This document shows, in pieces, positions 45,091 through 53,943 of a DNA stretch of 64,000 bases (the stretch's first letter is position 1; every line of letters begins with the position of its first letter). The stretch covers positions 1-64,000 of the forward strand of contig UQBM01000007.1 in the NCBI GenBank assembly GCA_900539265.1, written 5' to 3'. A program made the position numbers and the translations under genes. The notes beneath the pieces were generated by a model. That model was not told the origin of the DNA. It saw nothing but the letters and a program-made list of their open reading frames with translations, and did not search any database. The DNA comes from an uncultured Mollicutes bacterium. GTDB lineage: Bacteria; Bacillota_I; Bacilli_A; ML615J-28; CAG-313.

Positions 45091-45699
45091 ATGATTAAAT
45101 ATCCAAACCAAATGAAAAAAATTCCTACAAAATTAGAAAAGAAAAAAAGAAATCTAAAAAAAGCTAATTTAGGTACTGATTTTGAAACAAAATTAAATAA
45201 TAGTAACAATTACTATCTTAGTGCTAATATAGCTTCTATTTACAAAAAACCAACACCAATTCAGGTAGTTAGAGTTGATTATCCCGCTAGGAATAAGGCG
45301 AAAATTGTCGAAGCATATTATAGAACACCATCAACTACTGATTATAATGGTATTTATAAAGGGTATCATATTGATTTTGAAGCAAAATGTTGTCATAGTA
45401 AAAGTTTCTCTTTTGCTCATATTTTTAAACACCAAATTGAACACTTAGTAACTGTTGATAAAATGGGGGGAATTGCTTTTTTATTAATTGAATTTCCCCT
45501 TTATAATGAAGTTTTTCTTTTACCTGCAAATATTTTATATAAAAAATATCTTTTATCTTTAAATGGTGGCAAAAAAAGTATTAGTTACTTAGATTTTAAA
45601 AATGAAGGTTTTTTAGTGCAAGAAGGAATTTTACCAGAAATCAATTATCTAGCAGTTGTTGATTTATTAATCTCAAAAAATAAAAATAGTACAAACTAA
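45091..45699 (+). CDS. recU: Holliday junction resolvase RecU
   Basis: A protein of about 202 residues, the only clear plus-strand gene. It cuts Holliday junctions during recombination and chromosome segregation. The metal-binding core is STTDYNGIYKGYHIDFEAKC with Asp and Glu-x-Lys, followed by FAHIFKHQIEHL; an early NLGTDFE segment is also present. I start it at 45091 (MIKYPNQMKK), behind GGGTG with good spacing, rather than 45070. In Bacillus recU lies beside ponA; here it faces away from rny, beside recA. A shared bidirectional terminator ends it. Confidence 0.93.
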   Translation: MIKYPNQMKKIPTKLEKKKRNLKKANLGTDFETKLNNSNNYYLSANIASIYKKPTPIQVVRVDYPARNKAKIVEAYYRTPSTTDYNGIYKGYHIDFEAKCCHSKSFSFAHIFKHQIEHLVTVDKMGGIAFLLIEFPLYNEVFLLPANILYKKYLLSLNGGKKSISYLDFKNEGFLVQEGILPEINYLAVVDLLISKNKNSTN

Positions 45700-45719
45700 T
45701 TTTTTAGTTTGTACTATTT
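45683..45719. terminator. Bidirectional terminator between recU and the YccF gene
   Basis: AAAATAGTACAAACTAA pairs perfectly with TTAGTTTGTACTATTTT around a 2-3 base loop. T-runs occur on both strands, and the stem overlaps the recU stop and reaches the stop of the convergent YccF gene. Confidence 0.92.
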
Positions 45720-45720
45720 T

Positions 45721-46104
45721 TTAATCTATTGTTGCACCAAAAGGAATTAATGCAAGAGTACCAAATTTAAATGCTTGAATACCAAAAGGAATACCGATTA
45801 TTGTTATACATAATATAACACCTGATGCGATATATCCTAAAAACATTTCCCAACCAAAGAAAATTAACCATAATACATTTGCGACAGGGTGTTTACTAAA
45901 ATTTAAATTAACAGTTTTACCAAATGGAGCTAACGTAATAGTTGCAAATTTAAAACATTGTTTACCAAATGGAATACCAATTATTGTTATACATAAAATA
46001 ATTCCTAATAAAAACCATAATATAGCTGTTATAATGCCTCCAGTAATAATCCATATAATATTACCTAATACACTTAAGCATCCGTTTTTTTTACTATTTG
46101 CCAT
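45721..46104 (-). CDS. YccF domain membrane protein
   Basis: A 127-residue inner-membrane protein with two copies of the YccF repeat, each with the signature LCITIIGIPFG (residues about 36-46 and 97-107) followed by KFATITLAPFG and KFGTLALIPFG. YccF proteins are widespread; their function is unknown. The length and two-repeat form match the family. It follows upp after 20 bases and ends at a bidirectional terminator, so the two genes probably form one unit. Confidence 0.9.
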   Translation of the reverse strand: MANSKKNGCLSVLGNIIWIITGGIITAILWFLLGIILCITIIGIPFGKQCFKFATITLAPFGKTVNLNFSKHPVANVLWLIFFGWEMFLGYIASGVILCITIIGIPFGIQAFKFGTLALIPFGATID

Positions 46105-46124
46105 AATTTTATCTCCTTCTTAAA

Positions 46125-46751
46125 TTATTTAGTACCAAATATTCGATCGCCACAATCTCCAAGTCCTGGAACAATATACCCTTTTTCATTCAATCTATCA
46201 TCTTTTGATGCAAGATAAATATCAACATCAGGGTGATGTTCCTTAAGATAATTTATTCCTTGATCTACCCCAACAATTCCCATATAAATTATTTTTTTAG
46301 CTCCATGAGATTTTAAAATATTGATTGCGGCAACAGCTGAACCACCAGTAGCAAGCATTGGATCAACTAAAAAAACAATTGCATTTGGCAAGGTTGGAGG
46401 AAACTTAGCATAATAAAGTTGAGGTTCTAAAGTTTCTTCATTTCGATACAACCCAATATGCCCAACCTTCGCAGTAGGAATCAAACTATGAATTCCATCC
46501 ACCATCCCAATTCCTGCTCTTAATATTGGTACAATAACCACTTCACAATCCAACATATATGTTGTTGCAAGAGAAATTGGGGTTTTAGTTTTAACTTCTT
46601 TTAATGGTAAATTTCTTGTAGCCTCAAACGCCATAAGATTAGCAATCTCATTTACTGATTGACGAAAATCTTTAGTATTTGTATTTTCATCACGGATTAT
46701 TGAAAGTTTATGATGAATTAATGGATGATTAAATATTGTAACTTTTGACAT
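46125..46751 (-). CDS. upp: Uracil phosphoribosyltransferase
   Basis: A 208-residue salvage enzyme that makes UMP from uracil and PRPP. It shows the uracil-binding C-terminus IVPGLGDCGDRIFGTK, the PRPP loop VFLVDPMLATGGSAVAAI and the N-terminal HPLIHHKLSIIRDENTNTKD. Length and motifs match the family exactly. An AGAGGT site precedes the ATG. It lies between recA and the YccF gene, which is not the usual place in Bacillus. Confidence 0.97.
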   Translation of the reverse strand: MSKVTIFNHPLIHHKLSIIRDENTNTKDFRQSVNEIANLMAFEATRNLPLKEVKTKTPISLATTYMLDCEVVIVPILRAGIGMVDGIHSLIPTAKVGHIGLYRNEETLEPQLYYAKFPPTLPNAIVFLVDPMLATGGSAVAAINILKSHGAKKIIYMGIVGVDQGINYLKEHHPDVDIYLASKDDRLNEKGYIVPGLGDCGDRIFGTK

Positions 46752-46786
46752 TTTATACCTCTTCTAATATTTTTACCTCATTTTAA

Positions 46787-46817
46787 TAAAAAATACTATG
46801 GTAACCCATAGTATTTT
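46787..46817 (-). terminator. Terminator after recA
   Basis: AAAATACTATGG and CCATAGTATTTT form a stem with a 4-base loop. It overlaps the recA stop codon and ends in T-rich sequence before the upp ribosome binding site. Confidence 0.88.
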
Positions 46818-47850
46818 AACCAAGAATTTTTTCACGAACTTTTTGTTCTATTTCCTTGGCTAGTTCTGGGTTTTGTCTTAATACTTCCTTAACAGTTTCA
46901 CGACCTTGACCTAAACGTTCTCCATTATATGAAAACCAAGAACCAGATTTTTCAACAATATCTAAATTAGTTGCAAGATCTAAGACTTCTCCTTCATAAG
47001 ATATTCCTTTACCATATATTAAATCAACTTCAGCAATTTTAAATGGTGGAGCTACTTTATTTTTTACTACCTTTATTCTTGTTAAATTACCAATTGCTTC
47101 TGTTCCTTGCTTTATTTGATCAACTCTCCTAATATCAAGACGAATTGTCGAATAAAATTTTAGAGCTCGTCCACCTGATGTTGTTTCAGGACTACCAAAT
47201 AAAACACCAACTTTTTCACGGATTTGATTAATAAAAATCGCAACTGTTTTACTTTTATTAATAATACCAGCAAGTTTTCGCATTGCTTGACTCATAAGTC
47301 TTGCTTGTAAACCGACATGACTATCACCCATATCTCCTTCAATTTCTGCCTTTGGAACGAGTGCCGCAACAGAATCTATCACAATAATATCAATAACATT
47401 ACTTCTAACAAGCGCTTCAACAATTTCAAGAGCTTGTTCTCCATTATCTGGTTGTGACAAAATTAAGTTATCAGTGTCAACGCCAAGAGCTTTTGCATAT
47501 GTAGGATCAAGAGCGTGCTCAGCATCAATAAAGGCAGCATAACCTCCTTTTTTTTGTGCTTCAGCAATCGCATGAAGTGCAAAGGTTGTTTTACCACTTG
47601 ATTCAGGACCAAATACTTCTATAATTCTCCCTTTAGGATAGCCACCAACACCAAGAGCCATATCTAGAGCAATTGAACCAGAAGGTATAACTTCAATCTT
47701 TTCTTGATTGGCATCACCAAGTTTCATAATTGATCCCTTACCATAAGCTTTTTCAATTGTTTTTAAAGCATCTGCTAAGGCCTTCTCTTTTGCAGAATCC
47801 TTAGGTGTTTCTATATCATCTATTTTTAATTGTTTTGCTTTTTCAGCCAT
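46816..47850 (-). CDS. recA: Recombinase A
   Basis: A 344-residue RecA, which forms filaments on single-stranded DNA for strand exchange and SOS induction. Walker A is GPESSGKTTFALH near residue 75; Walker B is VIDIIVIDSVAALVPKAEIE; L1/L2 regions contain GDSHVGLQARLMSQAMRKL and NQIREKVGVLFGSPETTSGG. The N-terminus carries an extra 20 charged residues. It starts 9 bases after pgsA ends. The usual cinA between pgsA and recA is absent. A terminator follows. Confidence 0.98.
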   Translation of the reverse strand: MAEKAKQLKIDDIETPKDSAKEKALADALKTIEKAYGKGSIMKLGDANQEKIEVIPSGSIALDMALGVGGYPKGRIIEVFGPESSGKTTFALHAIAEAQKKGGYAAFIDAEHALDPTYAKALGVDTDNLILSQPDNGEQALEIVEALVRSNVIDIIVIDSVAALVPKAEIEGDMGDSHVGLQARLMSQAMRKLAGIINKSKTVAIFINQIREKVGVLFGSPETTSGGRALKFYSTIRLDIRRVDQIKQGTEAIGNLTRIKVVKNKVAPPFKIAEVDLIYGKGISYEGEVLDLATNLDIVEKSGSWFSYNGERLGQGRETVKEVLRQNPELAKEIEQKVREKILG

Positions 47851-47859
47851 ATAATTCTC

Positions 47860-48516
47860 CTATTTTTTTAGTTTCTTTTTAGTTTCTTTTAGCACATCAA
47901 TATTTTTAGCAATATAATCATAGCCACTAAAAATTGTAACAGCTAACATTGCCACAATTAAAATTTTTGCTACAATATCATACCATGTTGCAATATTATA
48001 TAAATTACTACCTTCAACATATACAGCACCACCAGCAAATAAAAAGATAATTGTAATAAATTGTAAAGTTGTTTTTATTTTACCATACCAACTTGCAGCA
48101 ATAACTTTTCCTTGACCAGCAGCAAGCAACCTTATTCCTGTTACCATAAATTCTCTTGCTAAAATTATAATTACCATCCACCAACAAAGTAGTTTAGGAG
48201 CAACACCACCTGATAAGATTTGATTTTGTGCATTTTGCTCTAATAAAATAATAAAACCTGTGCATGTTAATAATTTGTCAGCAAGCGGATCTAAAAATTT
48301 GCCAAGATTAGTCACTAAATTTTTTTTCCTTGCGATTTGTCCATCAAAAAAATCAGTCATTGCACCAACAAATATCAATAATAATACAATAAAATTTGCT
48401 TGTGATAAATTATGCCATAATATCCAATTTTCCCTAAGGGGTCTTATCGAATAAATAATCATTATAATTGGTATTAATAGCATTCTAAAAATAGTTAATT
48501 TATTTGGTAAATTCAT
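47860..48516 (-). CDS. pgsA: CDP-diacylglycerol-glycerol-3-phosphate 3-phosphatidyltransferase
   Basis: A 218-residue membrane enzyme that makes phosphatidylglycerol phosphate. The CDP-alcohol phosphotransferase motif DGxxARxxxxxxxxGxxxDxxxD is present as DGQIARKKNLVTNLGKFLD (about residues 57-75) followed by PLADK. There are several membrane helices. The length is a little above the family average of about 190, owing to a loop near residues 95-110. It shares a promoter with recA. Confidence 0.95.
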   Translation of the reverse strand: MNLPNKLTIFRMLLIPIIMIIYSIRPLRENWILWHNLSQANFIVLLLIFVGAMTDFFDGQIARKKNLVTNLGKFLDPLADKLLTCTGFIILLEQNAQNQILSGGVAPKLLCWWMVIIILAREFMVTGIRLLAAGQGKVIAASWYGKIKTTLQFITIIFLFAGGAVYVEGSNLYNIATWYDIVAKILIVAMLAVTIFSGYDYIAKNIDVLKETKKKLKK

Positions 48517-48537
48517 ATTCGTACCTCTTTGAATAAA

Positions 48538-48566
48538 ATTATATCATAAAAAGAAGTCTTTCGCAA
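48538..48566 (-). promoter_or_regulatory. Promoter of pgsA-recA
   Basis: Minus strand TTGCGA (48561-48566), 17 bases, TATAAT (48538-48543), about 22 bases before the pgsA ATG. I see no clear LexA box (GAAC-N4-GTTC type) here. Confidence 0.75.
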
Positions 48567-48630
48567 GTTTTAAAGCTTATTTTCCTTTTCAAGTTTTTTA
48601 AAAATTTTGCTGTTTTTTGCTAAATAAAAA

Positions 48631-48656
48631 CACCTATTTTAAAATAAAAATAGGTG
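48631..48656 (-). terminator. Terminator after the MdlA/MdlB exporter genes
   Basis: CACCTATTTTT and AAAATAGGTG form a 10-bp stem with an A/T loop and T-rich end, about 35 bases beyond the stop at 48692. Confidence 0.85.
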
Positions 48657-48691
48657 CAAAACAATAAATATTTTTAGTTTAATAATTTATT

Positions 48692-50413
48692 TTAAGCATC
48701 AACAATCCCCTGATAATAAAGTCTAGCATAAAAACCACCTTTTGCAAGCAATTCTTTGTGATTACCAATTTCCATAATATGACCACTTTTCATTACAATA
48801 ATCTTATCAGCTTCTTGAATCGTTGATAAACGATGTGCAATAATAAAACTTGTTCTACCATTCATCATATAATGAAAAGCATCAACAATTTTCTTTTCTG
48901 TTCTTGTATCTATTGATGAGGTAGCCTCATCTAAAATAACCATATCTGGCTTCAACATCATAAGTCTAGCAATTGTAATTAACTGTTTTTCCCCTTGTGA
49001 TAAGCCACTATTAGCACTAATAATTGTATCATAACCATTTGGTAATCTCTTGATAAAACTATGAGCATGTGCAAGTTTAGCCGCTTTCACAACTTCCTCA
49101 AAAGAAGCATCTTGTTTAGCATAAGCAATATTGTCTTTAACTGTTCCCTTAAAAATCCATGTATCTTGTAATACTAACCCATACGCCTGTCTTAAGTTAT
49201 CCTTTTTAATATCTAAAGTATTTATATCATCAATATAAATAGTACCACTTACTGGGTCATAATATCTTAAAAGAAGATTTATCATTGTTGTCTTACCACA
49301 TCCAGTTGGACCAACAATGGCTACTTTTTCACCTTTTTCAATTGTTAAATTAAAATCAGTAATAAGAGGTTGATTCTTTTGATAAGAAAAGTTAACATTC
49401 ACAAACTTTATACTATCAACTGGTAAATCAATTTCCTTTAATCCATCATCTATTTCATCATTGACGTCTAATAAATGAACAATTCTTTTAAATGAAGCAA
49501 AGGCTGATTGTACCTCACTTACCACCCCTGATATCTCATTAAAGGGTTTAGTATACTGGTTTGCATAAGATAAAAATGAAGAAAGCATCCCAACACTAAA
49601 TGAAAGCGGATCTTTAACCACAAAAACGGCTCCAACAATTCCAACCAAAGCATATACAAGACCATTCACAAATCTTGTAGAAGGATTTGTCGTTGAAGAA
49701 ATAAATTGAGCATGAATTCCTATTTTATATAAATCTTGGTTAATTTGTTCAAACTTCTGAATTGCCCTTTCTTCATAACAAAAACTTTTTATATTTTTTT
49801 GATTTGTAACCATTTCTAAAATATAGCCACTTAATTCACCCTTTATTTTGGCTTGTTTAGTAAAATAATCATGGGACTTTTTAGAAATAAACCAAGCTAC
49901 AAACAAAGATAGTGGTGTCACTAAAATAACAATCAAGGCAACTTCCCACTTAATTAAAAACATAAATAACAATGTGGCAATAATCATAATGATTCCCCTA
50001 TATAGTTGCTTAAATCCTTGCAAAAGACCATCTGATACTTGCTCAATATCTGAAATAATTAAACTCACCATATCACCATGGCGATGGCTATCAATATAGG
50101 AAAGTGGTAAATGTAAAATTTTATTAAAAACCTCACATCTTAAATTCATTACCACTTTTTCACATACAAAAGACATCATATATTCATATAAATAACCAAA
50201 GATATTGCCTACAATTATGCAAAGAAAAATGAAAAATAAAACTTTATCTATCTGTTCAAAATTAACATTATTAGAACCTATAATAAAATCAATAGCCTCT
50301 CCAATTAAAATAGGAATTAAAAGCGTTGCAACTACATTTATTAAAGCAAAAATTAAAATAACAAAAATGAAAAATAGATATCCTTTTAAATAATGTAATA
50401 ATTTTTTAAACAT
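48692..50413 (-). CDS. ABC exporter, MdlB-type half
   Basis: A protein of about 573 residues; I start it at the ATG at 50413, behind GGGGGCG, instead of the TTG at 50428. An N-terminal six-helix membrane domain is followed by an ATPase: Walker A GPTGCGKTTMINLLL, signature GLSQGEKQLITIARL, Walker B MVILDEATSSID with the catalytic Glu, H-loop IAHRLSTI. It forms a heterodimer with the partner gene, whose stop it overlaps by 8 bases. Such pairs export drugs, lipids or peptides; the substrate is unknown. This half has the complete catalytic site. Confidence 0.94.
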   Translation of the reverse strand: MFKKLLHYLKGYLFFIFVILIFALINVVATLLIPILIGEAIDFIIGSNNVNFEQIDKVLFFIFLCIIVGNIFGYLYEYMMSFVCEKVVMNLRCEVFNKILHLPLSYIDSHRHGDMVSLIISDIEQVSDGLLQGFKQLYRGIIMIIATLLFMFLIKWEVALIVILVTPLSLFVAWFISKKSHDYFTKQAKIKGELSGYILEMVTNQKNIKSFCYEERAIQKFEQINQDLYKIGIHAQFISSTTNPSTRFVNGLVYALVGIVGAVFVVKDPLSFSVGMLSSFLSYANQYTKPFNEISGVVSEVQSAFASFKRIVHLLDVNDEIDDGLKEIDLPVDSIKFVNVNFSYQKNQPLITDFNLTIEKGEKVAIVGPTGCGKTTMINLLLRYYDPVSGTIYIDDINTLDIKKDNLRQAYGLVLQDTWIFKGTVKDNIAYAKQDASFEEVVKAAKLAHAHSFIKRLPNGYDTIISANSGLSQGEKQLITIARLMMLKPDMVILDEATSSIDTRTEKKIVDAFHYMMNGRTSFIIAHRLSTIQEADKIIVMKSGHIMEIGNHKELLAKGGFYARLYYQGIVDA

Positions 50414-52148
50414 TTTTTTCGCCCCCAACTTCTTTTTGTGAAGAGCAAATTTCTTGATACACTACACAGTCTCTTAACAATTCATTATGGGTACCGATTC
50501 CCTCAATTTTTCCATCATCTAAAACAATAATTTTATCAGCATCTTTTAGAGAACTTGCCCGTTGTGAAATAATAATTGTTGTTAAATCTTTAGAATAATT
50601 CTTAATGTTCTCTCTAACTGCAGCATCAGTCATATAATCAAGAGCACTAGTAGAATCATCTAAAATTAAAATATTTGGTCTTTTCACTATGGCTTGAGCA
50701 ATGGTAATTCTTTGTTTTTGTCCACCCGAATAATTCCTACCATTTTCTTCTACTAATGCATCTAATCCACCTTTTTCCATAACAAAATCAAAGGCTTTAG
50801 CAACCCTTAAGGCCGCAATCATCTCATCATCTGTTGCATTATTATTTGCCATTTGAAGATTAGTTCTAATCGTTCCTTTAAATAAAACAGCTTTTTGATG
50901 AACCAATCCTATCGATTTTCTTAAAATATTAAGATTATACTCTTGTAAATTTTTACCACTTAAATATATCTTGCCTACAGTTGGATCATAAAATCTCTCA
51001 ATTAATTTTATAAGGGTACTTTTACCAGAACCCGTGCCGCCAATGATGCCAATTGTTGCACCTCGCTTAATGCTAAAATCAATATTATGAATCGATGTTT
51101 CAGTTATATCATCATAAGCAAAGGAGACATTTTTAAATTCAATAATATTTTCATTATCTAAATTTACTATAGACTCTTTTCCATTTTTTATCGAACTATT
51201 TAAACTAAGAAGAGCATCACATCTTTTAAGTGAAGCATACGCTTTCGTAAAAATAACAACTAAGTTACTAACTACAATTAAAGCAAGGAGAATCTGATTC
51301 ATATAATTCACAAGAGCAATAACCTCACCTTGTAATAAATTACCTCCATTTACCATTTTACTACCAAAATAAATAATCGCAATAATTGCAATATTCGTAA
51401 TAATCGAAGTTAAAGGATTTAATAAAGATGATATTTTAGCAATTGAAAGAGCTTCCTTTTGATAACTTTTGGCCTCTTTGATGAATCGATCTTTCTCTTT
51501 TTCTTGCATTGCAAATCCTCTGACTTCCCGTGAACCTTTTAAATTTTCACTTGATACAATACTTAAATCATCCAATTTATTTTGAACTTTGGTATATTTT
51601 TTAGAACTAACTTTAATAATAAAATACAAAATAATTGAAATTAAAATAATCATAATTAAAAATATTAAACCAATTTTAAAATTAATAATCATTGAAGCAA
51701 TTAAACTTCCAAGCACCAAAAAAGGAGCTCTAACCACAAGTCTAATCAACATCGCAACAGCTAATTGTAACTGATTGATATCATTTGTCATAATATTAAC
51801 CAAAGCATCGCTACCTACATTATCTAATTCTTTTTCTGATAAACTATTTATTTTTTTAAAAATAGCATTTCTTAAAAGAGTTCCGTACCCTTGAGAAGCC
51901 CTAGATGCACTAAATTGACAAACAAGAGAACTTGCAAGACCTAAAATACCTAAAATAATAATAATAATACCAACAATATAGATATATTTAAGATCACCAC
52001 CACGATTTTTAATTCCCTCGTCAATAATTAAGGCCATTAAAATAGGAACAATTAATTCAAAAACAGCTTCAATAAATTTAAATATTGGACCTATGATTAA
52101 TCTTTTGGTAAACGGTTTTAAATAACTTATACAACGTTCTTGTTTCAT
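50406..52148 (-). CDS. ABC exporter, MdlA-type half
   Basis: A 580-residue half-transporter with six membrane helices and an ATPase: Walker A GGTGSGKSTLIKL, signature NYSGGQKQRITIAQA, Walker B ILILDDSTSALD. The residue after Walker B Asp is Asp, not the catalytic Glu, and the H-loop is IISQRASSL with Gln in place of His. Both changes mark this subunit's site as degenerate, as in known heterodimeric exporters such as BmrC/BmrD and TM287/288. It is the first gene of the pair and has its own promoter. Confidence 0.94.
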   Translation of the reverse strand: MKQERCISYLKPFTKRLIIGPIFKFIEAVFELIVPILMALIIDEGIKNRGGDLKYIYIVGIIIIILGILGLASSLVCQFSASRASQGYGTLLRNAIFKKINSLSEKELDNVGSDALVNIMTNDINQLQLAVAMLIRLVVRAPFLVLGSLIASMIINFKIGLIFLIMIILISIILYFIIKVSSKKYTKVQNKLDDLSIVSSENLKGSREVRGFAMQEKEKDRFIKEAKSYQKEALSIAKISSLLNPLTSIITNIAIIAIIYFGSKMVNGGNLLQGEVIALVNYMNQILLALIVVSNLVVIFTKAYASLKRCDALLSLNSSIKNGKESIVNLDNENIIEFKNVSFAYDDITETSIHNIDFSIKRGATIGIIGGTGSGKSTLIKLIERFYDPTVGKIYLSGKNLQEYNLNILRKSIGLVHQKAVLFKGTIRTNLQMANNNATDDEMIAALRVAKAFDFVMEKGGLDALVEENGRNYSGGQKQRITIAQAIVKRPNILILDDSTSALDYMTDAAVRENIKNYSKDLTTIIISQRASSLKDADKIIVLDDGKIEGIGTHNELLRDCVVYQEICSSQKEVGGEKNV

Positions 52149-52172
52149 ATCAATACCTTTCTTTCTTGTACT

Positions 52173-52201
52173 ATTATATCATTTTTATCTTAATTTGACT
52201 A
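52173..52201 (-). promoter_or_regulatory. Probable promoter of the MdlA/MdlB genes
   Basis: Minus strand TAGTCA (52196-52201, 4 of 6 matches), 17 bases, TATAAT (52173-52178), about 24 bases before the ATG. Confidence 0.55.
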
Positions 52202-52226
52202 TCCATTTACTTATAGGATATACTAT

Positions 52227-52280
52227 AAAGAAAAGTTGTAAGTCTCAACCTATAAGTTAAAATACTTACAACTTTTCTTT
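52227..52280 (-). terminator. Long hairpin, probable terminator of the GNAT gene
   Basis: Perfect 17-base arms (AAAGAAAAGTTGTAAGT and its complement) surround a 20-base loop. It lies 24 bases past the GNAT stop and 80 bases before the MdlA start. The 3' arm ends CTTTTCTTT on the minus strand, which may serve as the T-tract. Confidence 0.65.
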
Positions 52281-52303
52281 ACTAATTATTTATATTCATT
52301 TTT

Positions 52304-52723
52304 TTAAATAGTTTTTCTCAAAATAAGTTCCATTGGCTGTTTAAAATCACCATCATTAATAAGCAACCCACCACAATCTTGATATCCTAATTTACGATAA
52401 AAATGTTGCGCTTTTTCATCAACTTGTGTAGAGGTCAAAACTATCTTATGCCCTTGTAGTTTCATTTCGTTTTCCCAAAACTCCATCATCTTTTTACCAT
52501 AACCCTTATTTTGAAAGTTCTTATCAATTAAAAGCATCGTACAAAAAGGAATATTATCCCAAAAAAAATTATATCGCAAAAGACCAATTGCCTTATCATC
52601 ATTTAATAAAACATAGCCTTCTTTATTTTCAACTTTTTTTCTAAATTCTTGTTGAGGCAAATGTTTATCTAAGCGATACCAAAAAGTTTGATCTTCAAAT
52701 TCTACATATCTAATTTTTATCAA
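52304..52723 (-). CDS. GNAT acetyltransferase
   Basis: A 139-residue single-domain GNAT: N-terminal strands, VLLNDDKAIGLLRYNFF, the acetyl-CoA pocket LIDKNFQNKGYGKKMM (QxxGxG/A type) and the C-terminal QHFYRKLGYQDCGGL. The start is a TTG at 52723, behind GAAGGTG. The substrate cannot be told. It is unrelated in sequence to the 183-residue GNAT near miaB. It ends at a long hairpin. Confidence 0.88.
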   Translation of the reverse strand: MIKIRYVEFEDQTFWYRLDKHLPQQEFRKKVENKEGYVLLNDDKAIGLLRYNFFWDNIPFCTMLLIDKNFQNKGYGKKMMEFWENEMKLQGHKIVLTSTQVDEKAQHFYRKLGYQDCGGLLINDGDFKQPMELILRKTI

Positions 52724-53410
52724 AATAACACCTTCTCTAAACTAATTTTAAATATTTCTAAAAAACACTCATATAAAAACTTTTTTACTTAAGTATTTTT
52801 AATCGTTGCTTTTTCATAAAATAAATAGACTCTTACTTTGATAAACCCTTATAAATATGATGCCATTTCTCTTCATTCATAAAGATGGGTTTAAAAATCC
52901 ATCAATTTTTACTATAACAACTTTTATTCATTATATAATTCATAAATTCTAGAAAAATATTGAATATGTCCTATTTATTATAAGTATTTTTTGTTTTCAA
53001 AATAAGATTAAATCTATTTTTTGTCAAACTTTTACATAATTCTATATCTATAAACAATGACACAAAACTAGAAGATATAACAATATCATCGTATTGTTCT
53101 TTTGAATCAAAATCCAATATATTACCTTAAAAACCTGTGCAATAAGAGTTTTTTAATTTTAAAAGCATTTCTCTTTTGATAAATCTTATTCTCCTAATAT
53201 TATACTCTATTATACTAAAAACACCTACTATCACATACTATTCTAAAATTAACATTCCCTTCTCAACATATGAAGGATAGAACTCTAATTCATTTTATAG
53301 TGCCTATTTGTGTAAAATTTCATATATTTTGACACATAACCATACATACTAATTTTTAACCATATTTGTAATTTTCTTCTCTTTATAAATTCACATTTCA
53401 ATAATTTTTA
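52724..53410. other. Intergenic stretch with unrecognised decayed coding traces
   Basis: No intact gene is present. On the minus strand I see short open pieces broken by stops and shifts: FDSKEQYDDIVISSSFVSLF near 53130-53040 and PIFMNEEKWHHIYKGLSK near 52895-52840. They may come from one dead gene of unknown family. Promoter-like TATAAT copies occur near 53210. Nothing else is supported. Confidence 0.35.
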
Positions 53411-53932
53411 TCATTTTTGCAATTCGTCTAAATCTATATCGACTTTATAAAAATCGTCAATCAAAATATAATTATAGTGATATTTTTCACACATTCTTTG
53501 ATAATAGGCATTTTCATTAATTATAGTATCTATCCTACACCATGAATCATCAATGCGTTGTTCAACTACGTTAGCATATTGTTTTATATTTAAAAATTAT
53601 TTTCAATATATTTTTTACTCATCACAAGGCAATAATATTGAATCTCTTTCAAATACTTATCATCAAAATCCACTTTCCATCTAAAGGGAATATAACCACC
53701 CTCTATTACAAGGTTTTGTCTATTTTCAATCGCTATCTTAATCATTTCTCTAATAATTAGCCACATATAAGATTCTAATTTTCTGTCATTTTCTAAAGTT
53801 AACTTTGTTTTCCCACTTCCTATTAATCCCATCTTTAAATGATCAATTGAAAGATAAGGATATTTATATTTTTTGTGCCAAGAAAGTCTTCCCTGTATGA
53901 GAAGCGCCTGTAATTAAAATAATCATTTTCAT
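53411..53932 (-). pseudogene. P-loop kinase / ATP-binding protein, frameshifted
   Basis: Joining three frames rebuilds a small P-loop kinase-like protein. The first piece carries the Walker A motif GASHTGKTFLAQK (53932-53880), then a deletion and shift after LAQK. The main piece runs from YKYPYLSIDHLKMGL through NLVIEGGYIPF to SKKYIENNF, where a stop occurs near 53590. A third frame continues KQYANVVEQRIDDSW ... YILIDDFYKVDIDL to TGA at 53411. The family resembles AAA/zeta-toxin-like kinases found alone in Firmicutes. At least two frame breaks make it inactive. It sits directly after the GNAT gene, with only a few bases between. Confidence 0.85.
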
Positions 53933-53943
53933 CCTCTAATAAA

